Positions 18,362 through 24,456 of a stretch of 64,000 nt of DNA are shown piece by piece; position 1 is the first letter of the stretch, and every line of letters begins with the position of its first letter. A model generated the notes under the pieces. It made no database searches and was not told the origin of the DNA. It saw nothing but the letters and a program-made list of their open reading frames with translations. Source of the DNA: Fimenecus sp964557975 (GTDB taxonomy: Bacteria; Bacillota; Clostridia; Oscillospirales; Acutalibacteraceae); the NCBI GenBank assembly GCA_964557975.1, contig CAZLCG010000003.1, positions 1 to 64,000 on the forward strand. Reading direction: 5' to 3'. The translations under genes and the position numbers were made by a program.

Positions 18362-18718
18362 TTTTTTCCTCCGTTAAGTTATTATATATATTTGCTATAT
18401 TTTTTAGCTGTGTTTGAAACAGAATACCTATCTCTGATTTGATTCGGCTCCGGTGCTTAATTGATTTGTACCCCATCTCGAAAATACAACAAGAACAGAT
18501 TGTTTTTTGCCGCATTTATGACAAAACATAATTATGTTCTAAATTGAGGGAATTAAACAATGCGGCTCTTTCTGATTGAGAATCTGCATCGCCTTTGATT
18601 CAACGTTATTATTAACATTTTTCTTCTTTTGGCAACTGTTATGATGTTTAAACAGTAATAATATTCACATTGATGTTTTGTAAAACTGAAACCAATATAT
18701 CAAAAGCAACAATAAAAA
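18362..18718. other. Long leader/intergenic region before the giant surface protein gene
   Basis: This 357-bp gap holds no ORF of note. Read on the minus strand it contains GCCGCATT and AATGCGGC about 50 nt apart, enclosing the perfect 14-bp palindrome AACATAATTATGTT (18528-18541). A weak promoter-like TTGCCA followed 16-18 bp later by AATAAT/TAATAA lies further upstream, near 18605-18635. The dyads could be a regulator site or a leader RNA structure. I could not match it to a known riboswitch. Confidence 0.4.
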
Positions 18719-19174
18719 TTATTTACTGTTTTTATAAAATGAACTGTTATACATTTTTCCGTTTAAAATACAGTGCATACAAAATGAAAATGAAAATAAT
18801 GAAATCAAAACATAACAAAAATATCCCGTCGCATCCGTAAATATAAGCATAATTATGAATAAAACCAAACTAATAACAAAAATCAAATCAAAAATTGCGG
18901 CAAGCTTGTTTTTAAAAAAAGATATCGCACCAAAAAATTTACAATCAGTTAATTTTCTGTTATTTGATTTTTTTTTGTAAAATGAATACAATATTATTTG
19001 CAAAACGCATCCCGAAATTAACGGAAGCCAAAATAAAGTACCCGTTAACACTTTAAACAAACTCATATTCTTTTCAATATTGTTTCCTATCGGCATTATT
19101 AAAAAATCACACGCCATTAAAAGAAAACATATAACGGAAATCAATAAAATAATTCTCTTTTTTTGTGCAGTCAT
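18719..19174 (-). CDS. Small four-span membrane protein of unknown function
   Basis: A 151-residue protein with four hydrophobic segments (about 8-30, 40-65, 92-113 and 118-140) separated by short basic loops. No recognised motif. The start codon follows directly on the stop of the upstream gene (TAG then ATG), and its GAGGTG lies inside that gene's last codons, so translation is coupled. It is the last gene of the compact FHA-PP2C-kinase-membrane unit. Possible roles are an accessory subunit for the membrane kinase or for export of the giant surface protein; both are guesses from position. Confidence 0.6.
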   Translation of the reverse strand: MTAQKKRIILLISVICFLLMACDFLIMPIGNNIEKNMSLFKVLTGTLFWLPLISGCVLQIILYSFYKKKSNNRKLTDCKFFGAISFFKNKLAAIFDLIFVISLVLFIIMLIFTDATGYFCYVLISLFSFSFCMHCILNGKMYNSSFYKNSK

Positions 19175-19579
19175 CTATATCACCTCGTTGGTACAAACAA
19201 AAGTAATATCTTTTTCAATAATAAAATCCGAATTAATTGCTTTCGCTTTATTTTTTAAAACAACAGTCTCTGATTTGTTTACGCTTGTTTGATTACCGCC
19301 GTTTTCGTCCGTCAATGTCTTTATCCTGATGCTCTGTGAAGGTGTTTTTCTCGGCTTTGCTTTTCTTTCCAAATCTTCAAAAACATTAATTTTATTCCTG
19401 CTGTCAGCATTATTTCTTCGCATAGCACGAATTTCATCAATCTGCTTTTGCTCCAAGGTGCCGTGAGAATCTTTCCATAATGTAGGTATTTTATAAGCAA
19501 TAAACATCGTTACCGATGTAATAAAAAAGCAAACCGCAAGAATAACACTTACTATACCCAATGTCAATAAATTTTGCAT
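19175..19579 (-). CDS. Single-span membrane protein with basic cytoplasmic tail, unknown function
   Basis: A 134-residue protein. An N-terminal hydrophobic segment (about 5-30) is followed by a hydrophilic, basic region with RAMRRNNADSRNK and several Thr/Ser-rich stretches (RKTPSQS, SVNKSETVVLKNK). The SETVVLKN segment resembles the ETVLLN motifs of the FHA protein at the head of the unit, so the tail could be a kinase substrate (inference). GAGG lies 7 nt before the ATG. It lies 10 bp after the kinase gene and directly abuts the next gene. I do not recognise a family. Confidence 0.6.
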   Translation of the reverse strand: MQNLLTLGIVSVILAVCFFITSVTMFIAYKIPTLWKDSHGTLEQKQIDEIRAMRRNNADSRNKINVFEDLERKAKPRKTPSQSIRIKTLTDENGGNQTSVNKSETVVLKNKAKAINSDFIIEKDITFVCTNEVI

Positions 19580-19589
19580 TTATATACCT

Positions 19590-21416
19590 CTATATTTTCT
19601 CAATGTTGCATCCGTAAGAGCTGTTGACCATTTTTATTGTGTTGTTAAGGCTATTCCTTATCCCATCAATCTCTTGCAGCTTCGATTCGTCATTTTCAAA
19701 ATTTTTTTCCGCGTTGCTTAAAGCCAACGAAAACTCTTTGAAATATTCTGACATTTCATTTTCGTCAATCTTATTTGTTTTGATTTGGAAGTCAGCGCGA
19801 TTTTCTTCTAAGATATAAGCCAACCTTTTAAGTGTTTGTATCGTTACGCTGTCGTACATTTCCGCATCGCTGGTGACAAGTGATAATAAATTTTTGTTGG
19901 TAACCCAAAATGAATAATACGGATCTTCAATGGTGTTATCATCAAGTATCCCGTACGCTCCCGCATACCTTGCAGCTTCATCAAACTGAAATTCATCGCT
20001 GTCATCATTGTTAAATTTATCCTTATGATTTTGAAAATATGATAACAGATAATATGACTTGACTAGGTTATATTTTTTTTCGGATAAGCCTCCGTATTCA
20101 ACATCGCTTTCTTCAGCAGACAGAATTATGTTTCTAAAATACTCCTCCGCCTTTTTTTCACCGATGTACGATTGGTCTGACGCATCCTTAAAATCATTCC
20201 AATAAGCTCTTCCGACTTCATACAAGACCGAAATATATGTTTCGAGCGAACTTTCTTTTAATTCGCTCAGATTTTCGGTTTCTATACATTTTTTTATACT
20301 GCTTTCAACTATTGCGCCCGCAGGGAGGGTTTCGGCATCATAACCCTCAGGCATAGATGAATATATAACCGAAACATCTTTTTTCAGCTTGTTTGCAAAT
20401 CCGATATATGCATCTGTTTTACTGTTATCTATTTCTATTGCAGACTGATAGCCCTCAAAAGTATTAAGGTCAACATATGCTTGATAGTTGTTATTTTTTA
20501 CAGAATTTGCTCCTGTCAAAAAGCCAACAGATAAAACAGTAAAAACGAAAGTAAGGACCGTAACAGCCAAGAACTGATTTATACGTGATTTTAATTTTTT
20601 CTTATATGCGCCTTCAAATTTTTCCAAATTCTCAAGGACATATGTTACTTCCGCAAACGACTGATACCTGTCTTTCGGATTCAGCTGCGTACACTTTTGT
20701 ATAAGCCATTCCAAACCACTTGACAATGAAGGGTCCCAATGCCTTATCGGATAAATCTCATACGGCGGCTCTGACGGGTTTTTTCCTGTAACAAGATGAT
20801 AAAGCGTAACTCCGAAGCTGTAAATATCCGTTCTTGCGTCAGTCTGCCCCTTTCCTCCGAACTGTTCCGGCGCCGCATAACCCCTTGTGCCAATCCACTC
20901 GGTATCGCCCTCCTGCCCCTCCTTATATTCGCGTGCAATACCGAAATCAAAGAGTCGTATTGTTCCATCCGGTTTGAGCATTATGTTGGCAGGCTTCATA
21001 TCGCGATAGATTACAGGCGGATTTTGAGTGTGTAAATAGTCAAGCACCTCGCTGAGTTGTTTTGCCCATTCTATAACGGCATCCTGCGGTTGAGCGCCAT
21101 ATGCGGAAAGCACCTTGTTTAGCGGTTCGCCTTCTATATAGTCCATTACAATGTATACGCTTTTATTTTCCTCAATAATATCAACTATTCTGGGTAATGT
21201 CGGATGATCGAGCTTTTTCATTATATTTGCTTCGTGCAGTAATGCTTCCAAATTCATCTTATTAACGGCATCGTGCTCATCCTTACGGAACTCTTTTATT
21301 GCCCATTGTCTGTTAAGGCGCTTATCCATTGCCAAATAAACAACAGACATACCGCCTCTTCCGATTTCACGGATGATTTCGTATTTACCATCAATAACAT
21401 CATTAATATGAGCCAA
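19590..21416 (-). CDS. Transmembrane Ser/Thr protein kinase with extracellular helical region
   Basis: A 608-residue PknB-type receptor kinase. The cytosolic kinase domain (about 12-270) has GRGGMS (19-24), Lys41, YRDMKPAN (137-144, Tyr replacing the His of HRD), DFG (157-159) and GTRGYAAPEQ. One membrane span lies at about 281-304. The outside part (305-608) is rich in charged helical segments with repeated Tyr/Ala/Leu spacing, resembling TPR-like repeats; no PASTA motifs are seen. It starts at TTG with GGGAG 8 nt upstream. It is flanked by a PP2C gene (18 bp) and a small membrane protein gene (10 bp). It is likely the sensor kinase of the locus, responding to an extracellular or cell-wall cue that cannot be named from sequence. 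Confidence 0.9.
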   Translation of the reverse strand: MAHINDVIDGKYEIIREIGRGGMSVVYLAMDKRLNRQWAIKEFRKDEHDAVNKMNLEALLHEANIMKKLDHPTLPRIVDIIEENKSVYIVMDYIEGEPLNKVLSAYGAQPQDAVIEWAKQLSEVLDYLHTQNPPVIYRDMKPANIMLKPDGTIRLFDFGIAREYKEGQEGDTEWIGTRGYAAPEQFGGKGQTDARTDIYSFGVTLYHLVTGKNPSEPPYEIYPIRHWDPSLSSGLEWLIQKCTQLNPKDRYQSFAEVTYVLENLEKFEGAYKKKLKSRINQFLAVTVLTFVFTVLSVGFLTGANSVKNNNYQAYVDLNTFEGYQSAIEIDNSKTDAYIGFANKLKKDVSVIYSSMPEGYDAETLPAGAIVESSIKKCIETENLSELKESSLETYISVLYEVGRAYWNDFKDASDQSYIGEKKAEEYFRNIILSAEESDVEYGGLSEKKYNLVKSYYLLSYFQNHKDKFNNDDSDEFQFDEAARYAGAYGILDDNTIEDPYYSFWVTNKNLLSLVTSDAEMYDSVTIQTLKRLAYILEENRADFQIKTNKIDENEMSEYFKEFSLALSNAEKNFENDESKLQEIDGIRNSLNNTIKMVNSSYGCNIEKI

Positions 21417-21434
21417 AATAATTTCTCCCTACAA

Positions 21435-22205
21435 TCAGTAAATTGTTTTAATCAATATTGCCGTTATGTTATCTTTCTCGTTTCTCTTCTTGTTAAGATT
21501 TACTAAATCAACAAGACTTTTTCTCATTATTCTCTCACTTGACATAAGCTCAGGCGCTAAAACGCCGAATATCTCTTCGCTCGAGATCTCATGTCTAAAT
21601 CCGTCACAACACAATAAAAACTCATCATTTTCTCTTATATCACCTGTTTTAAATTCACAGTCTATATTTTTTGACGCGCCTATACATTGAAGCAATATAT
21701 TCTTTCTTTTATCTGTCTTAGCTTGATCCGCAGTCATTCTGTTATGAACCACCTCATTAGCTACAAAGGTGTGATCGGTTGTTATTTGTTCAATGCTATT
21801 GTTTAACCTATATATTCTTGTATCACCGATGTGAATTAAAATAAATTTATTATTAACGCACAAAATTGCGGAAAGGGTCGTTCCTAAGGAAATACCTCTT
21901 GCGTTTCCGTATTCCGATATTTTTTCACTCTGTGAAATCGCTATACTGTTCCATTGCTTCTTTATCACTTCAAAATCCAAGCCTGTTTTTAATGCTTCTG
22001 GGAACACCTGTTCAAACCAATTTGAAAAAGCGTTAACAACAAACGCACTCGCAAGTTCCCCGTTTTTAAGGCCTCCCATCCCGTCGCACAAAACAACAAA
22101 CGCAATATTATACCTTGATGTTTTTGCAATCTTCAATGTAAATGAATCCTGATTTATTTTTTTTACTAACCCTATATCTGTATGGGCGGCAGATAAATAT
22201 CTCAT
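21435..22205 (-). CDS. PP2C-family Ser/Thr protein phosphatase
   Basis: A 256-residue PP2C domain. Motifs: NQDSF near the N-terminus, LCDGMGGLKNGE (metal Asp), GTTLS, HIGDTRIY, LLCCDGFRHE and the C-terminal EKDNITAIL (metal Asp). It should reverse phosphorylation by the membrane kinase encoded 18 bp downstream; such PP2C-kinase pairs are standard in Firmicutes (PrpC-PrkC). The ATG at 22205 has GAGG 8 nt upstream. The preceding FHA gene ends 14 bp away. Confidence 0.9.
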   Translation of the reverse strand: MRYLSAAHTDIGLVKKINQDSFTLKIAKTSRYNIAFVVLCDGMGGLKNGELASAFVVNAFSNWFEQVFPEALKTGLDFEVIKKQWNSIAISQSEKISEYGNARGISLGTTLSAILCVNNKFILIHIGDTRIYRLNNSIEQITTDHTFVANEVVHNRMTADQAKTDKRKNILLQCIGASKNIDCEFKTGDIRENDEFLLCCDGFRHEISSEEIFGVLAPELMSSERIMRKSLVDLVNLNKKRNEKDNITAILIKTIY

Positions 22206-22219
22206 TATACAGTCCTCAC

Positions 22220-22762
22220 TTATTCTTCAATATAAAATTGATACAGCTCATCTCCGAAAGCAATTAAATCACCGTTATCAATTGAAATCATTTTCATAGG
22301 TTCAATCGTTGCGCCTTCAACTTGAGTTCCGTTTGTCGACCCATTATCAGTAATATAAAATTCATCGGGTCCTTTTATAAAAATCGAAGCGTGGTTATTA
22401 CTTATGCTTGATTTGCAAATTCTGAAATCCGCATTGTTTCCGCTGCCTACAGTAAAAATTTGCTTATAAATTCTAACTTTTTCTCCTGATAACGGATTTA
22501 TAATAAATATATTGCTTGAAGATTTTGCAGCATTTTTTTCGATTGCTTTTGTTTCAATATTATTAAGCAAAACCGTTTCGTCAGAATTACTCAAATCATT
22601 ACCGTTAAGCAGAACAGTTTCTCCGAAATTCTCACTTACAAAACCGTTTAATTTGACAGTATCGTCAAAATTGTTATTATAATAAGAGGAAACATTTTCA
22701 GAATTATGATCAGCGCCCGAATTTTTTTGTTTTTTTGAAAATAAGTTCTTAAACATATTCAT
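22220..22762 (-). CDS. FHA protein with three N-terminal TVxLN phosphoacceptor-like motifs
   Basis: A 180-residue cytosolic protein and the first gene of the signalling locus. A basic N-terminus (KKQK) is followed by three related 14-residue units centred on DDTVKLN, GETVLLN and DETVLLN, with Thr35, Thr49 and Thr63 exactly 14 residues apart. The C-terminal half (about 85-180) is an FHA domain with TVGSGN, SISNNHA and GSTNGT. In the actinobacterial GarA/OdhI family a Thr motif before the FHA is phosphorylated and bound in cis; the repeats here suggest the same principle with up to three sites (inference). The start is ATG at 22762 with only a weak AAGAGTG. A second ATG is at 22756. The upstream 47 bp lead into the inverted repeat of the recombinase element. 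Confidence 0.85.
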   Translation of the reverse strand: MNMFKNLFSKKQKNSGADHNSENVSSYYNNNFDDTVKLNGFVSENFGETVLLNGNDLSNSDETVLLNNIETKAIEKNAAKSSSNIFIINPLSGEKVRIYKQIFTVGSGNNADFRICKSSISNNHASIFIKGPDEFYITDNGSTNGTQVEGATIEPMKMISIDNGDLIAFGDELYQFYIEE

Positions 22763-22809
22763 ATTTCACTCTTAAACACAAAAAATTAAGATACAGACAA
22801 GGAAAATAC

Positions 22810-22832
22810 ATTTCGTAGAACTGCAAGTTCTG
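22810..22832 (+). repeat. Left 23-bp inverted repeat (recombination site candidate)
   Basis: Begins ATTTCGTAGAACT and ends AGTTCTG around a GCA centre. It contains the dyad AGAACT-GCA-AGTTCT, as expected for a tyrosine-recombinase core site with two inverted half-sites and a short asymmetric centre that sets orientation. Confidence 0.85.
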
Positions 22833-22836
22833 TAAT

Positions 22837-22874
22837 AAAAAAACGAAGATGCCGAAAATAACAACATCCTCGTT
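22837..22874 (-). terminator. Rho-independent terminator of the recombinase gene
   Basis: On the minus strand AACGAGGATG (22865-22874) pairs with CATCTTCGTT (22842-22851), with one G-U, and the stem runs into TTTTTTT. It lies 36 bp after the recombinase stop, just inside the left inverted repeat. It would therefore block read-through into the signalling locus in this orientation. Confidence 0.85.
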
Positions 22875-22880
22875 TACCTT

Positions 22881-22898
22881 GACCATATTTTTGACCAT
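22881..22898 (+). repeat. GACCAT direct repeat pair, left end of element (arm-site candidate)
   Basis: GACCAT occurs at 22881 and 22893, 12 bp apart. A similar pair with the same 12-bp spacing is at 24044-24060. Recombinases with an N-terminal arm-binding domain use such short direct repeats. Confidence 0.45.
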
Positions 22899-22910
22899 AA
22901 ATATACTAAA

Positions 22911-24002
22911 TTACGCTATAAGATTATTCAACTTTTCGATTTGTGACTTTTTTAATTTTATTGATGAATGAACATAGGTATTCAATGTAATCGAAACATT
23001 AGAGTGCCCCAAAATTTCACTGAGTGATTTTATGTCAACTCCGCATTCAATACATCTGGTTGCAAAAGAATGTCTTAAAGCGTGGTAATTGATATCCTTT
23101 ATTCCCGCTCTTTTTAAAATCTTATGATACCTGTATTCATAAGTCCTTTTCTTTACAAATTCATTTTTTGTTGAAATTACATATGGCGATTCGCTTGTCT
23201 TTTTCATCTCGGAAAGTTTAACAAACAGCTTATTTATTATTGGTACAAGCCTTACTGAGGCATCTGTTTTTGCCGCACTGATTTCATCATGACTCTTACC
23301 GTTTTTGTCATTAACTCTGATTACCGTTGATTTAACTTTTATAACTTGATTTTCAAAGTCGATATCGCTCCACTTCAGCGCGCAAATTTCTCCTATGCGC
23401 AGACCCGTATAAAGTGAGATATATATGCCAAGCGCCGTATAATCAAAATTACTCAGTAAGTATTTTTCCAATAAAGCATACTCTGTTGTTGATAATATAC
23501 GCAATTCCTGCTTTTGCTGTTTAGGCAGATGAATGTCAAAATTAGAAATAAAAATGAAGTTTTCTTTAATACCGAGCTCCAAAGCGGATTTGATAATAAT
23601 TGCCATTGTCCGAACATAAGAGTTTGAAAGATAATTGGTTTTTTCGTCTATAAATTTATTAATCATTACTGATGAAATTCTGCTTATCTTTACTTTTCCC
23701 AGATCCGGCTTAATATGCTTATTTATAAGAAAAGCATATTTATCCTGTGTTGTTTGCCTGTTTTTTGAACAATTAAATTCGAGCCAATAGTAAAGCAAAT
23801 CTTCAAAAGTATTGATTATATTTTGACTTTTGACTTTGGAACATCTCGTTTTTTCTATGTCAAGCTTTCTTTTGGTTTCAGAATAAGTCTTGCTGTAAAC
23901 TGATTTATACAACGCTTTACCGGTTTCGCTGTAGGAATATATATATCTGCCTTCCCATCTTCCGTCGTTTCTTTTATAAATGTTTTCACCATGTCTGGGC
24001 AT
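22911..24002 (-). CDS. Tyrosine recombinase, phage/Tn916-integrase type
   Basis: A 363-residue site-specific recombinase. The N-terminal 55 residues (KRNDGRWEGRYIY...) resemble the arm-DNA-binding domain of Tn916-type integrases. A SAM-like core-binding domain follows (about 60-165), then the catalytic domain with Arg202 (TGLRIGE), His307-x-x-Arg310 (HALRHSF), His333 (LGHSN) and nucleophile Tyr343 (NTYVHS), so the active site is intact. The ATG at 24002 has GGGAG 10 nt upstream; a GTG at 24011 is too close to it. No excisionase, relaxase or phage gene is nearby, and the gene is enclosed by inverted, not direct, repeats. This favours a DNA inversion switch over an integrated element. Its own promoter is not obvious. 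Confidence 0.9.
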   Translation of the reverse strand: MPRHGENIYKRNDGRWEGRYIYSYSETGKALYKSVYSKTYSETKRKLDIEKTRCSKVKSQNIINTFEDLLYYWLEFNCSKNRQTTQDKYAFLINKHIKPDLGKVKISRISSVMINKFIDEKTNYLSNSYVRTMAIIIKSALELGIKENFIFISNFDIHLPKQQKQELRILSTTEYALLEKYLLSNFDYTALGIYISLYTGLRIGEICALKWSDIDFENQVIKVKSTVIRVNDKNGKSHDEISAAKTDASVRLVPIINKLFVKLSEMKKTSESPYVISTKNEFVKKRTYEYRYHKILKRAGIKDINYHALRHSFATRCIECGVDIKSLSEILGHSNVSITLNTYVHSSIKLKKSQIEKLNNLIA

Positions 24003-24043
24003 ATACCTCACACTCCCATTTATTTAATAACCGTTTATAAAGC

Positions 24044-24060
24044 GACCATAAAAATGACCA
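24044..24060 (+). repeat. GACCAT/GACCA direct repeat pair, right end of element
   Basis: GACCAT at 24044 and GACCA at 24056, 12 bp apart, matching the left-end pair in sequence, spacing and strand. It lies upstream of the recombinase gene and could be an arm-type binding site or an autoregulatory site. Confidence 0.45.
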
Positions 24061-24143
24061 AGAATATGATAAAATCGTTAATTTAAAAACGGCTTACATT
24101 GATTTTATTTGATTTTGCCGACCGATAAATTATTAAATATATA

Positions 24144-24173
24144 TTGACATATAATAAAAACATATGATAAAAT
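24144..24173 (+). promoter_or_regulatory. Strong outward-facing sigma-A promoter inside the invertible segment
   Basis: A perfect -35 TTGACA (24144-24149), 18-bp spacer, and an extended -10 TGATAAAAT (24165-24173). Transcription would start near 24180 and run through the right inverted repeat at 24204. In this orientation no plus-strand gene lies downstream; the next gene is on the opposite strand and convergent. After inversion it would drive the FHA-PP2C-kinase genes. Confidence 0.75.
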
Positions 24174-24203
24174 ATGACAAAATAATACAGATTTATATGC
24201 GTT

Positions 24204-24226
24204 CAGAACTTGCAGTTCTACGAAAT
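24204..24226 (-). repeat. Right 23-bp inverted repeat (recombination site candidate)
   Basis: Exact reverse complement of 22810-22832: begins CAGAACT, centre TGC, ends AGTTCTACGAAAT. Just outside, ATATTT matches the left copy's flank at five of six bases. Confidence 0.85.
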
Positions 24227-24340
24227 ATATTTATGTTTTCAACGTAAGCGTGAATGTCACTGAAGCGGTTATAAATTATGCGATTATACCCCTCGTAATT
24301 ACAGTATATTCAGCGGTGAATTTTTCAAAAATTTTACTGA

Positions 24341-24378
24341 CCTCCCGAAAGATGTAAAATAAAACAGCTTTCGGGAGG
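24341..24378. other. Stem-loop with 11-bp stem downstream of the LRR gene
   Basis: CCTCCCGAAAG (24341-24351) and CTTTCGGGAGG (24368-24378) form a perfect stem with a 16-nt loop. There is no immediate U-run on either strand. It probably ends transcription of the minus-strand LRR gene, and would also insulate it from the promoter firing out of the invertible segment. Confidence 0.6.
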
Positions 24379-24456
24379 CTAATTTTATGTCCGATATAAA
24401 TAAATAAGTTTAATAAAAATATGACATACCTTTTATATGAAAATAACGATGACCGA

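Larger units (their letters stand above)
22804..24232. other. Predicted invertible promoter segment carrying its own recombinase
   Basis: A segment of about 1.4 kb bounded by perfect 23-bp inverted repeats (22810-22832 and 24204-24226). The match extends outward by five more bases after one mismatch. It holds a tyrosine recombinase gene, that gene's terminator at the left end, and a consensus outward-facing promoter at the right end (24144-24173). Recombination between inverted sites flips the segment. In the orientation given, the promoter points at the 3' end of a convergent gene and the signalling locus has the terminator upstream of it. After inversion the promoter would fire into 22762 with a leader of about 94 nt. 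Structure is seen; switching is inferred. Confidence 0.7.

Noticed and set aside
18362..18718. c-di-GMP riboswitch before the giant surface gene
   Set aside because: The conserved GEMM core sequences could not be found; only simple dyads are visible.
1100..22762. Type VI or type VII secretion control locus
   Set aside because: No secretion structural genes (Tss, EssC-like ATPase, WXG100 proteins) are present; only the kinase/PP2C/FHA part is shared.
22804..24232. Recombinase as a small integrated phage or conjugative element
   Set aside because: No excisionase, relaxase, replication or cargo gene is present, and the flanking repeats are inverted. Integrated elements leave direct att repeats.
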